A stretch of DNA of 64,000 bases from Leptoclinus maculatus. Lineage: Eukaryota; Chordata; Actinopteri; Perciformes; Stichaeidae. Shown here in pieces: positions 33,879-42,704 of the stretch (position 1 is its first letter; the number at the start of each line of letters is the position of its first letter). The stretch is from assembly GCA_032191485.1 (NCBI GenBank), contig JAVDOI010000003.1, positions 558,001 to 622,000 on the forward strand. Reading direction: 5' to 3'. A model generated the notes under the pieces. That model was not told where the DNA came from. It saw only the letters and a program-made list of their open reading frames with translations, and made no database searches. The translations under genes and the position numbers were made by a program.

Positions 33879-36800
33879 ACCGAATAAGTTATGAAGAAAA
33901 TGGAAGGCTTAAGGCCACAGTCTTACACAACAAAAAAGCAATTTCTTTTACTGTAGACACTGGTGCTGATGTGTCCGTTTTAAATCCAGAAACTGGAACA
34001 GCAATAAAAGGAAAAACCTGCGTAATCTTGGCCGATGGCCAACATAAACACATACACAAAAAACAAATAGGAAAAATAATAGGCATCTCTGGAACAGGCA
34101 AAGACAATTTATTGGGAGTAAAAGATCTAGAACATGCCCAAACAAATCCCCTCAGGGCCTGTTTTATGAAAGAAATAAACAACCAAGACCTGATCCTTAA
34201 ACAGATAGAGGAAACAGACCTAGAGTTAAAAACAGAATTAAAAGAAATTCTAGAGTTAGGACGCTACTCAAAATATAAAAATGACGTAGGATTAGTTCAG
34301 GATGAATGTTACACCATTCAGGGAGGAGTGCCTGGACACTACGGACAGTACCCGATGCACAAAGCAGCTGTAGCAGAAATAGCAATAACCATAAAAGAAT
34401 TAGAAAACAGCGGTGTATTAATAAAAGAACATAATCCAACCTGTAATACCCCTATCCAAGCAGTACCTAAACCTGACAAAACCTTTAGGCTAGTTCATAA
34501 CTTGATAGAACTAAATAAAAGAACAGTAAAAGATAGAAGAAATGCACTAAATATCTCACACACCATGCTGACTATGCCAAACAAAAAATACAAAACCACT
34601 TTAGATCTAGCAAATGGATTTTGGTCCATACCAATAGACCATCAAAGTAGTTTAAAAACGTGTTTTACGTTCAAAGGACAATCCTACAGATGGACTAGGT
34701 TACCACAAGGATTTTGTAACTCCCCTAACGTATTCCAGGCCATAGTAGAAAAGACCCTAACAGGGATAGAATGTGAAGTGTATATAGATGATATATACAT
34801 AACACATGATACAGAAAAGGAACACCTAACGACATTGAAAGAGGTCATTTTGAGACTAAAAGCAAAAGGCTTCAAAATAGGCTTGAAAAAATGTGAAATC
34901 GGAAAGACAAGAGTCAGCTATTTAGGTTTCACACTAACTGAAGACGGAAAACAAGCCGCAGAGGGTTACATACAGGATGTGCTCTCTCGAGAGCTTCCTC
35001 AAACCGTCAATGAGGTTGAACAACTTCTCGGAAAATTTGAGTACGTGTCTAACCACATCCCCCATTACAGTGAGCATGCAGCTCCATTGCACAAACTAAA
35101 AGGCCAACTTAGAAGAAAAGACGCACCAAAGGAGATCGCACTAACAAACGAAGATCAAGTGATAGTCACAAAATACTTATCTTATGTCTCAGACAACATA
35201 AACGATTTAGAAAAAAGAACGATAGGAAGCCCCATAACGTGTGCACTAACTAACTCAGGAAAAGGAGGAGGAATAGAAGTAAGAAACCAAGGGTCTAAAA
35301 AACCTATGTTGTTCTTATCCCTCACCTGGACCCCAACAGAACTCAAATACGCAGCCCCAGAAAAGGATTTAACCTTAGCGTATAAATTTTGGCCCTTGTT
35401 AACAAACTTAGGAAATCCCAGCCATGTAATCTTCGTTACAGAAAACGGAGGGGTGGCAGAAGGGACAAAGAAAACAATACCCGGTGCAAAAGCAATGCAG
35501 TCCCGTTGGGGAAAATGGGAAAATATGATATCAGACCCACTGGTGTCATTTTCGCTTCCTGATGGAGCAAAAAGAAGAAAAGTCCCAGAGGAGAAGGGAA
35601 ATTCTGATGATTGGGACCCAGAGGTGACAATATACACCGACGGGTCTAAAAAGAAATCAGACAAAAAAGCTAAATGGGCATGTATAATGAAAAACCCAAA
35701 AGGCGTAACAGTGGACAGAATCACTGGATACGTTGAAGGGACAGCTCAAACAGCAGAAGTTACAGCCCTTCTTGAAGCCCTCGCCTGGGCAGACACCCGT
35801 AAAAAGAAGCTCATAAGAATAATCACTGATAGCATTTACTGCTGTAAAGGGTTTACTGAAGAACTTTTATATTGGGAACAAAGGGATTTTCAGAACCATA
35901 AAGGTAAAGAACTGAAACATCAACAAAGCTGGTCCGTAATAGCGGAACTAAAAAAAGGTAAAAAAGTGAAAGTGGAACATATACCAAGTCACACGCAAGG
36001 TACTACTAAAGAACACAAAGGTAACCGTGAAGCGGATGAATTAGCACAGTCAAGGGACCAAGAGGAGGAAATTCACTTAGGAAGCCTCCTTTTTAGAAAA
36101 ACGTGCATCTTTTCCCCAGAGTGGGACACAGAGAACGGTGTGCAAATCCCAGAAGACAAAGCTAAAGCAATATTAACAAAAATACATGAATGTCTAGGTC
36201 ACTGCGGCATGCAAAGAACTAAGATCTGGTTGAAAGAACAACGGATTGATTTACCGAAGTTCAACAAGCTTTTTCCAATCATTAAAACCAATTGCGGTAA
36301 ATGCGCGGATAAAGGGGGAATGTTGAGGGCCCATGGGCCCCCACTCCCTATCACAACAGAACATCTTGGAATGCATTATTCTGCTGACATAGCAGGCCCA
36401 TTAAATAAGCTTTCGTCAAGAGGTAATCGCTTCTTCCTGGTTGTCACGGATAACGCAGGGGGAGATACCCGAGTATACCCGCTTAAAACAGCCACAGGTC
36501 GCAACGTTGTTGTCTCCCTGGCGAGCTTCTTTACAGGTAAAACTCCGAAATCACTTAGAATGGATAATGGTACACATTTCAAAAATAAACTGGTGGAGTC
36601 ACTTATGTTGCAACTAGACGTAGAAATAATATGGGCCAGCGCCTATAAACCCGAAACAAATGGAATAGCAGAGCGAGCGGTTAGATCAGCTAAAGATTTT
36701 ATACGCGCAAACTGTCCAAATGACTGGGACGACCCGAGGTATTTAATGTGCCTAAATGAACACCTATCGTTACCTAAACTTCCGCGAACAAAATCCCAAC

Positions 36801-36997
36801 CTAACCATCCCTCTCCATCTTGTCTACAGGCAGGAGACTGGGTGTGGTTGAACAGGGGACAAAAACAAGGCGACCAACCCGTGCAAACTAACAACGAGGG
36901 TCAATACGAAATAGAACAAGTTACAGGTAACGTGGTGAAGCTTAAAAACAAAGGAAGCGTTCATATCTCACAAATAATTCCGATTAATACAGGTTGA
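33836..36997 (+). CDS. pol: Pol: protease, reverse transcriptase, RNase H, integrase
   Basis: This 1053-aa enzyme polyprotein copies the viral RNA and integrates the DNA. Visible in order are the aspartic protease with DTGA at 41-44; RT with catalytic Asp in TLDLANGFW (D257), LPQGFCNSP at 289-297 and YIDD at 316-319; RNase H with D602 (TDGS), E641, D665 and D734; the integrase zinc finger H784, H789, C820, C823; and the catalytic triad D851, D910, E946 (D,D-35-E). An SH3-like tail follows. All catalytic residues are intact. It starts at its own ATG, 43 nt before the gag stop and in another frame, with no slippery heptamer in the overlap, which fits foamy-type expression from a spliced mRNA rather than frameshifting. 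RT and integrase motifs favour a spumavirus relative. Confidence 0.97.
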   Translation: MGQTIPPPTILSELNRISYEENGRLKATVLHNKKAISFTVDTGADVSVLNPETGTAIKGKTCVILADGQHKHIHKKQIGKIIGISGTGKDNLLGVKDLEHAQTNPLRACFMKEINNQDLILKQIEETDLELKTELKEILELGRYSKYKNDVGLVQDECYTIQGGVPGHYGQYPMHKAAVAEIAITIKELENSGVLIKEHNPTCNTPIQAVPKPDKTFRLVHNLIELNKRTVKDRRNALNISHTMLTMPNKKYKTTLDLANGFWSIPIDHQSSLKTCFTFKGQSYRWTRLPQGFCNSPNVFQAIVEKTLTGIECEVYIDDIYITHDTEKEHLTTLKEVILRLKAKGFKIGLKKCEIGKTRVSYLGFTLTEDGKQAAEGYIQDVLSRELPQTVNEVEQLLGKFEYVSNHIPHYSEHAAPLHKLKGQLRRKDAPKEIALTNEDQVIVTKYLSYVSDNINDLEKRTIGSPITCALTNSGKGGGIEVRNQGSKKPMLFLSLTWTPTELKYAAPEKDLTLAYKFWPLLTNLGNPSHVIFVTENGGVAEGTKKTIPGAKAMQSRWGKWENMISDPLVSFSLPDGAKRRKVPEEKGNSDDWDPEVTIYTDGSKKKSDKKAKWACIMKNPKGVTVDRITGYVEGTAQTAEVTALLEALAWADTRKKKLIRIITDSIYCCKGFTEELLYWEQRDFQNHKGKELKHQQSWSVIAELKKGKKVKVEHIPSHTQGTTKEHKGNREADELAQSRDQEEEIHLGSLLFRKTCIFSPEWDTENGVQIPEDKAKAILTKIHECLGHCGMQRTKIWLKEQRIDLPKFNKLFPIIKTNCGKCADKGGMLRAHGPPLPITTEHLGMHYSADIAGPLNKLSSRGNRFFLVVTDNAGGDTRVYPLKTATGRNVVVSLASFFTGKTPKSLRMDNGTHFKNKLVESLMLQLDVEIIWASAYKPETNGIAERAVRSAKDFIRANCPNDWDDPRYLMCLNEHLSLPKLPRTKSQPNHPSPSCLQAGDWVWLNRGQKQGDQPVQTNNEGQYEIEQVTGNVVKLKNKGSVHISQIIPINTG

Positions 36998-37062
36998 CTA
37001 AAATACGCTAGTGAAATATAACGTGACTCTAATCCGGAAGTTAGGCGAAAGCCCAAGACAAT

Positions 37063-37902
37063 ATGGTTGAGGAAAAACCAAAATTCCTCCCAATCACGAG
37101 AAGATTCACATGTATTCTTTCCTGCGATGAGGGGGGAAAGACCCAAATAGGCCTGTCCCCTATGGATGGGCCGGGTACTCCATTAGAATGGAAAACTTAT
37201 GAACCCGGCACATGTTACCTATGCCAAAGTAAGGTAGCAGATACCCTGTGGCAGGGTACCAGGTCTGCAAGACCCGAGCTACAGAAGACCCATTGGAGGG
37301 AGGTCAATAGGACGGCCAGAGAAGGGGGAGGGGACCGCAAGGTAGCCATGTGTAACACATGCTGGACTAGAGAAGGACTAAAATGGAACATAGTCAGATA
37401 TGACCACTCAGGTATGCCTGGATGCTGCTGTAAAGACACCCATAGGGGCGTGTTTACCTGCAGCACAGGGACGGCAGTGGTTACTACTATAGGTGCCTCC
37501 TTTACCAGGACCATGGTAACCTTGACCCCAAAAGACATCTCCGGACTGATCCTAGGTCAGTTTGAAGAGACCAATTTGAATGGAATCTCTAGATTGTATC
37601 CCCTCAGGAACGGTCCACTGCGACCATGGAGGCCCACTAACATAGCTAAATGGACGGCAGAAAACTATAGAGGATGGTCTTCTTCGACCAGTCTGCTGAC
37701 CAACCTAGAATGTGGGAGTGGCCAATTAGACTGGGCCACGACCATGTCACACTTGCCAAAGGCAGGTATGACAGCTCACTTTGTGACAAGATGTCAAATC
37801 AAGGTTAATAAAAAAATAAGGTGGCTGAACATAAAGGTCACCCTGTACATCAAAGAAGATGGGGGGGTCTGCTCATGCTCATGCATGTTCACCACCTCAT
37901 AA
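37063..37902 (+). CDS. Accessory protein, 279 aa, Cys-rich, unknown function
   Basis: This open frame lies between pol and env, 65 nt after pol and 49 nt before env, with an ATG start. It carries two CxxC pairs (51-54 and 97-100) spaced like a zinc ribbon, a CCC cluster at 121-123, and a terminal CSCSC at 270-274, about 14 Cys in all. There is no signal peptide or membrane segment, so a cytosolic or nuclear zinc-binding protein is likely. The middle (140-165) is Thr/Val-rich and beta-like. Its position recalls vif- or orf-type accessory genes of complex retroviruses, but I recognise no family. The intact frame in a young provirus argues for function. No function is assigned. Confidence 0.85.
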   Translation: MVEEKPKFLPITRRFTCILSCDEGGKTQIGLSPMDGPGTPLEWKTYEPGTCYLCQSKVADTLWQGTRSARPELQKTHWREVNRTAREGGGDRKVAMCNTCWTREGLKWNIVRYDHSGMPGCCCKDTHRGVFTCSTGTAVVTTIGASFTRTMVTLTPKDISGLILGQFEETNLNGISRLYPLRNGPLRPWRPTNIAKWTAENYRGWSSSTSLLTNLECGSGQLDWATTMSHLPKAGMTAHFVTRCQIKVNKKIRWLNIKVTLYIKEDGGVCSCSCMFTTS

Positions 37903-37937
37903 ATGTTGGCCCTAATTACCGTGCTCTTGTATCAACA

Positions 37938-37939
37938 GG
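37938..37939 (+). promoter_or_regulatory. Candidate splice acceptor for env mRNA
   Basis: CGTGCTCTTGTATCAACAG|G places an acceptor 13 bases before the env ATG at 37952, with a TAAT-type branch candidate upstream. It would pair with the donor at 29729. Inferred from signal and position. Confidence 0.45.
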
Positions 37940-37951
37940 ATCTAGAGGAGG

Positions 37952-40879
37952 ATGGAACGGGACATAGAGCAACACATAGAACCAGCCACTACCACCAATA
38001 GGTGGCAAAATTTACGTTTCCATTTACGAAACAGATGGAGCAGGAGGAGAAGGTATGATATAGATCCTGATGATAAAAAAGGCGTGGAAGAACCAGAAAT
38101 TCCGATACCACTAAAAAGAAAAAAGCCCCGAAACTGTAGAGCATGTGGTTACAGCCTATTAATGGGATTTCTCATGCTGGTGATCTTAACTGTACCACTC
38201 CTCTCCTGTAGAAAAACAAAATGGACGATTTCCACACCTAACACGACCCACCATGAATATGACACTCAGATGATAAGCTTGAAATGGGTAGAGAATGTTC
38301 CTTTACCCCTCTCAGGGTGCTTTTCAGATAATACCAGTACTACAACAAATTGCTCCGACCCCCTGGGATTTTTGAAGAACATAATTAATGTGTTCACCCC
38401 AAAACTTAATGTGACTACTCTATGTGAACATGGAGCCTCAGTATGGGACAGCTCCACAACTACATGCATCGCCAATTGCTCTGATCCCCGATGGGAAGAA
38501 GAGAGAGCCCTGTGCCACCTGTTGGGGAATTACGAATACAGACCCGTCCCCGGATGGACATGGGAGAAATTCACGGAGTATTGGAACAAATACACAAGCC
38601 CACAGTATAATGTCTCATGCAGGACTAAACACCTAAGCTATGACCCCACAACCCTCTCAGTAAGCATAGCTCTAAAATGCCTAGATACTAGAGAGAAAGG
38701 CCCGGTCACATGCACCTCATATATAGCCCAAGGCCAAACTAAAGATCCTTTCTCCATAATAAGGGAAGAACCCAAATATAAACTATACAGGAATTGCTCA
38801 TGCTGGGCCCGAAAAAGGGACAATGAAACCCACCAGTGCAAATTAGAACCCCCCCTAGTCCCCCAGCCCTTAATAGAGTCAGAAGTAAACTGGCCAACAG
38901 GACCCAATAGTACATACTATACGGTGTCCACTCCACCCTCTCCCTCTCTAGAAGAACAGGACCTAGGTAAACACTTATTCCCAGAGATAGAGAAGGGGAA
39001 GGTAATTAACACCACAGACGAAACCCAAGTGCCGAAATCTCGCACAAAAAGAGCGTACAAAAGTAGGGCGTTACGTAACCATAACGAGAGAAGGTGTAAG
39101 TACTGTGGAATAAAAGAAACTGACGGGACCGAGATAACCCGGAACGAAACCTTTTTCAATTGGACCATGTTTGTGACTTGGGGTCCTTATCTAAGGGGAG
39201 CATATCATAAATCACAAGCAATGGACAAATATACAGGTGACGGTAAACACTGGGAACACATGATTAAAGTCCCCAATATGCTTAACTCGGATAATCAAAA
39301 TTGGATGACTCACACCACAGAGGGTTTTGGAAGATGGGACAGGGCCGTGAGGGCCTGTATATGGAAAGGGGTCCAAAAAATTAGCGAAACTACCTGGTCA
39401 AAGGAACAATGGCCCATATATCGGAAAACGAACGATACCAAGTCCCGATGGAGTGGACAACAAGGAAAATGGGAAGAAAATCAGTTAGGAGCCATACAAG
39501 AATTGATAGGTTATGTACAATGTAAGAATGAAAGCGTAATAGGTGGTGAATTTTTCATATCTTGTAAACCAGCAGGGACAGGAACAGGTAAAACTGTTTC
39601 CGAAATAATGGATAACTGTGCGATACAGTCCCGTCAGGAAAAAACAAAAACAGATGTGTTAATGTCAACTTTTTGGGGATATCAACTCCTAGGCCTGGTG
39701 GGACGAGCCCTAAACCGTGAGAGCCATAAAACAAGCCATATCTCCCTACCATTTATCCAGATATCAAAGGGAACAGATCCCAAAAACGCGATACTTCTTA
39801 AATACCAATTACTGAAAGTACAGCTTTTCTTCTTTCCCAAAATAGTACAAAGTCACGTTGAAAAAATAAAGGGACTACAATACGGATATATGACCGAAGC
39901 CCGATCCCATAAATCTACAGGCGATTTTTATTACAATCACCGATACAGTGTCAATGCACAAGCAGATACTTGGAATGGCCGAGAGTGGCAACGTAATGTA
40001 ATGGAAACAAGGGAACAGACCGAAAATACAGTACAACATGCCCCTATCAACTTCCAAAGTAGAGTGGCAGTGACCAGATGGAATAATAGAACCAAGGTAG
40101 TGGCCCCATTTAATGGAAGAATGTCTGCCTACGACCCTATTGGATGTTCTGGATGGGTAGCAGGGCGATGGCATAAATGCCAGGAAGATAAAAGGGAAGG
40201 CACCCTAGAAGTGGAAAGTGAAAAACATGACATAAATGCAAATATAGTAGAAGATTCAAACCACTGGCCCTCAATGTATCCAACAGAAGTGAACCAGGGA
40301 GTAAGGTACGGATTGGCCATGATCCTGTGCGGGAGAAAGAACAGATGGCCCCAGAACTACACTCCCAGATTCCATTTCTACGAACACATAGAAGAACCAC
40401 ATGGCCCCGGAATAGATAAAAACCTATACCCAGACAAAACTTTGTACCCCATGTGGGAACTAAAAAAGGACACAGAATGCTTTCCCTCAGACAGAGGAGG
40501 GAATGAAGCAAGAAAAAAAGGGACATCGTACAACCCCAAATGGATAATGGCTGACATAGGATTCAAAACCTTAGCCGGCCTTGGAGAAGATGTAAAAGGT
40601 GGAGTGGTCAAAACCATTGTAGCAGTAACAGAAGGATTCAAGGAAACCGTGGGGTTTGTATGGCAAAATACTATAGGAAACTGGCTGCAAATAATATGGG
40701 GATACGTTCAATATGCAGTGTTTCTGCTCATAGCCATATTAGGAGGTATTATCCTCTCAAAACTACTGCTGTTGGGGGTAAGGCGTATGAAAAAAAGGAG
40801 AAGTCAAAACGTCGAACAAAAAGACACCGTGTCAGAACAAAGAGCGCTGTTAACGCCCCCAACCCAGACTAAAGTATAA
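37952..40879 (+). CDS. env: Env glycoprotein with foamy-like leader
   Basis: This 975-aa envelope precursor would mediate attachment and fusion. Residues 1-65 are cytoplasmic and basic with two Trp-containing patches (NRWQNL, NRWSRRRR). A hydrophobic anchor at 66-85 works as an uncleaved-type signal, as in foamy Env leader peptides, which contact Gag. A furin-type RTKR lies at 364-367. The region to about 560 is rich in Cys, Trp and N-glycosylation sites. A hydrophobic stretch at 568-587 (FWGYQLLGLVG) is a possible fusion peptide but is preceded only by RQEKTK, not a canonical furin site. The membrane anchor is at about 920-942, followed by a basic tail (RRMKKRR). Total length is close to foamy Env (about 980 aa). 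Cleavage points are inferred. Confidence 0.93.
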   Translation: MERDIEQHIEPATTTNRWQNLRFHLRNRWSRRRRYDIDPDDKKGVEEPEIPIPLKRKKPRNCRACGYSLLMGFLMLVILTVPLLSCRKTKWTISTPNTTHHEYDTQMISLKWVENVPLPLSGCFSDNTSTTTNCSDPLGFLKNIINVFTPKLNVTTLCEHGASVWDSSTTTCIANCSDPRWEEERALCHLLGNYEYRPVPGWTWEKFTEYWNKYTSPQYNVSCRTKHLSYDPTTLSVSIALKCLDTREKGPVTCTSYIAQGQTKDPFSIIREEPKYKLYRNCSCWARKRDNETHQCKLEPPLVPQPLIESEVNWPTGPNSTYYTVSTPPSPSLEEQDLGKHLFPEIEKGKVINTTDETQVPKSRTKRAYKSRALRNHNERRCKYCGIKETDGTEITRNETFFNWTMFVTWGPYLRGAYHKSQAMDKYTGDGKHWEHMIKVPNMLNSDNQNWMTHTTEGFGRWDRAVRACIWKGVQKISETTWSKEQWPIYRKTNDTKSRWSGQQGKWEENQLGAIQELIGYVQCKNESVIGGEFFISCKPAGTGTGKTVSEIMDNCAIQSRQEKTKTDVLMSTFWGYQLLGLVGRALNRESHKTSHISLPFIQISKGTDPKNAILLKYQLLKVQLFFFPKIVQSHVEKIKGLQYGYMTEARSHKSTGDFYYNHRYSVNAQADTWNGREWQRNVMETREQTENTVQHAPINFQSRVAVTRWNNRTKVVAPFNGRMSAYDPIGCSGWVAGRWHKCQEDKREGTLEVESEKHDINANIVEDSNHWPSMYPTEVNQGVRYGLAMILCGRKNRWPQNYTPRFHFYEHIEEPHGPGIDKNLYPDKTLYPMWELKKDTECFPSDRGGNEARKKGTSYNPKWIMADIGFKTLAGLGEDVKGGVVKTIVAVTEGFKETVGFVWQNTIGNWLQIIWGYVQYAVFLLIAILGGIILSKLLLLGVRRMKKRRSQNVEQKDTVSEQRALLTPPTQTKV

Positions 40880-40908
40880 ACTTGAACCCCTGCAGACAAA
40901 GAGAAAAA

Positions 40909-41574
40909 ATGAACACAACATTGAACATGGGATCCAGCCAAGCCAATGTCACTATGAGCGGAATCACCGAGTCTGTGGACCAACTAACGGAACAACTAGC
41001 TCAGATGGTAGGCTTAATTATTTTATCCATATTACTAACTGTACCATTAATTCATGAAAAATATCAAATAATATGGGTAATAATATATGGCATAACTAAT
41101 GTACTGAGGTTGTTTTTGTTGAACAAACCACAGCCATCGGGAACACTAGTGATGATAGGTTTTCTGACCCGAAAAACAAATTTAAAAGCTTGGATACCGG
41201 TAAACATTATAATACTTTGTTTAGCTCTATCAAATAATGTAATAGACTATATGAAATGGTCAACCTACTATACAGCTATACCTATATCCTGTACCTGTTT
41301 TATAGTAATAGTATATATATTATACTTAACCAAACAAACTACAAAAGCCGGTACTCGAATGAAAATATTATATCTCGGAGTCCAACTGATTGGATTGATA
41401 CTCAGCATAATAGCTATATCAACTACGGGAAACCCTTCATACCCACTAATCGTAGCTTTTGTTTATTATACAGAAGGAAGAAGTGGAAGAAAAACTAATA
41501 AAACAGGAAAAACAAAGACCAACCGACTCATGTCGTTCTTTGGCATACGGGGATCATTTAGTGATAACCAATAA
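40909..41574 (+). CDS. Accessory multi-pass membrane protein, 221 aa
   Basis: The first ATG in frame is at 40909 (an upstream TTG at 40882 is not a likely start). The protein has a polar, Gln/Thr-rich N-terminus of about 35 residues with NxT/S sites, then about six hydrophobic segments: MVGLIILSILLTVPLI, YQIIWVIIYGITNVLRLFLL, WIPVNIIILCLALSN, IPISCTCFIVIVYILYL, LYLGVQLIGLILSIIAI and YPLIVAFVYY. The tail is basic (RKTNKTGKTKTNR). It follows env by 29 nt. A multi-spanning accessory protein is rare in retroviruses. A viroporin-like, transporter-like or receptor-interfering role is possible, but nothing in the sequence decides. Codon use is more AT-rich than in the neighbouring genes. Confidence 0.85.
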   Translation: MNTTLNMGSSQANVTMSGITESVDQLTEQLAQMVGLIILSILLTVPLIHEKYQIIWVIIYGITNVLRLFLLNKPQPSGTLVMIGFLTRKTNLKAWIPVNIIILCLALSNNVIDYMKWSTYYTAIPISCTCFIVIVYILYLTKQTTKAGTRMKILYLGVQLIGLILSIIAISTTGNPSYPLIVAFVYYTEGRSGRKTNKTGKTKTNRLMSFFGIRGSFSDNQ

Positions 41575-41603
41575 TGTAGGAGACAAACTCGAAATGCCAA
41601 ACT

Positions 41604-42665
41604 ATGGCCATATGGTCAAAAGAAAAAAACAATTGGTGTATGTTTTTCTCCGCACAGCCCAGCAGCAGCAATGACCTCCCTGCGGCCTCAGCTGCAAAAC
41701 CCGAACCCAAACGGGACGATGAACGGAGCAACCCCCATGTCTCCCGCAGAAAGATTAAGAAACGTGAGAAAAAGGAAAAGAACCAGCGAGATGGACGACC
41801 TTCTCCTAAACAGCACCGATCAAGATCCAAAACCCACCACCGGAAACGAAGCCTCAGCGGAGTGGGCCAACAAGGATTACCACCCACAGACCAAGGCCCG
41901 AACCAAGAAATGGACACCTCAGAATTAAAAGAAGCACCAGAATGGGTAGGCGTGACAGAACTGGGATTTTCCTTCGACCCCGAAGACCAAACCTGGAACC
42001 AACCGATAGAACCATTGTCCAACAAGGCCCTAGAGGTATTCTTGTCTACACTGCCCTCTGAGAAGGAATTCATGCCCACTCTGTCCTCTGAGAAGGAACC
42101 CAGGCCCACTCTGTCCTCTGAGAAGGAACCCAGGCCCACACTGTCCTCTGAGAAGGAACCCAGGCCCACACTGTCCTCTAAGAAGGAACGCAAATCCACT
42201 CTTCCCTATAAAAAGAGACCCCAGCCAGTGATGACAACTTTAATGGGAATCAAACTACCCACACCCATAGGAGAACCCAGACAACAATATTATGACTACG
42301 AAGGTTATAAAATGTCCGATAAAGCAATGACCGATCCAAACAAATGGCACGACATATGCTTTGTCAGAAAGGGACGAGAGCCAAGAGATTTCATCCAAAG
42401 AGGATGGGACGAAGCTACCTACACATACATGATGACAAAATCATATCCTGCGCTTGGACAGAACCCCTACTCCCATGCTGGAATCCCTTGCGCAGCGGAG
42501 CCAGCAACCGAAGATTGGCCTCGACGTGACAGAGTAATGGTCACCATTCTACAACAAGAAGACAACAGACTGTGGGCGCACGTCCGAGTGCTGAAGAAGA
42601 CCGGAAAACCAGAATCCGAAGTACATGATATGTACATACTGGATCCTAAACATTTGAAGTTTTAA
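41604..42665 (+). CDS. 3' accessory protein, 353 aa, with decapeptide repeats
   Basis: The frame lies where foamy viruses carry their transactivator and bel2/bet genes, ending 39 nt before the 3' LTR. Residues 37-85 are strongly basic (RRKIKKREKKEK), a likely nuclear or RNA/DNA-binding segment. Residues 149-208 hold six copies of a 10-residue unit, LSSEKEPRPT. Residues 215-353 form a compact domain with a Tyr-rich start (QQYYDYEGYK) and Trp residues. The region up to codon 103 is overlapped by another open frame (41671-41928). An internal ATG with good context at 41910 could begin a 251-aa form. Similarity to known Tas or Bet proteins was not recognisable by eye; the transactivator role is only positional inference. 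Confidence 0.82.
   Translation: MAIWSKEKNNWCMFFSAQPSSSNDLPAASAAKPEPKRDDERSNPHVSRRKIKKREKKEKNQRDGRPSPKQHRSRSKTHHRKRSLSGVGQQGLPPTDQGPNQEMDTSELKEAPEWVGVTELGFSFDPEDQTWNQPIEPLSNKALEVFLSTLPSEKEFMPTLSSEKEPRPTLSSEKEPRPTLSSEKEPRPTLSSKKERKSTLPYKKRPQPVMTTLMGIKLPTPIGEPRQQYYDYEGYKMSDKAMTDPNKWHDICFVRKGREPRDFIQRGWDEATYTYMMTKSYPALGQNPYSHAGIPCAAEPATEDWPRRDRVMVTILQQEDNRLWAHVRVLKKTGKPESEVHDMYILDPKHLKF
41656..41657 (+). promoter_or_regulatory. Strong splice acceptor before the 3' orfs
   Basis: GTATGTTTTTCTCCGCACAG at 41638-41657 is a textbook polypyrimidine acceptor. It lies inside the 353-aa frame and 13 bases before the ATG at 41671, so an mRNA spliced here would lose the 41604 start and begin with the overlapping orf. 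Confidence 0.5.
41671..41928 (+). CDS. Overlapping 85-aa orf in a second frame
   Basis: The first ATG after the strong acceptor at 41657 opens an 85-codon frame shifted by one base from the 353-aa orf. It has a proline- and asparagine-rich N-terminus, then AERLRNVRKRKRTSEMDDLL, a basic cluster followed by an acidic-hydrophobic patch, the kind of layout seen in small regulatory proteins. It ends 18 bases after an internal ATG (41910) of the longer frame, which would permit reinitiation. It may be a real second product or an incidental frame. Confidence 0.4.
   Translation: MTSLRPQLQNPNPNGTMNGATPMSPAERLRNVRKRKRTSEMDDLLLNSTDQDPKPTTGNEASAEWANKDYHPQTKARTKKWTPQN
42048..42227 (+). repeat. 30-bp tandem repeat within the 3' orf
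   Basis: Six in-frame copies of a 30-base unit containing CTGTCCTCTGAGAAGGAACC encode the LSSEKEPRPT decapeptide. The central three are nearly identical and the outer ones diverge, a sign of recent slippage or unequal exchange. Confidence 0.9.
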
Positions 42666-42694
42666 GCCAAATTTTACAGGTTTTTCGGTGTTAC

Positions 42695-42704
42695 AAGAGG
42701 AGGA
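42695..42704 (+). other. 3' polypurine tract
   Basis: AAGAGGAGGA ends exactly at the 3' LTR, where plus-strand DNA synthesis is primed. A near copy (AGAGGAGGA) lies at 37944-37952 over the env start and could be a central tract. Confidence 0.8.

Noticed and set aside
40882..40908. Upstream start of the membrane orf
   Set aside because: The codon at 40882 is TTG; the first ATG at 40909 is the sensible start.
41304..41330. TATA-like GTATATATATTATAC as an internal promoter for the 3' orfs
   Set aside because: It lies within the very AT-rich membrane-protein gene, where such strings are expected. Foamy viruses do have an internal promoter near here, but nothing else supports this one.
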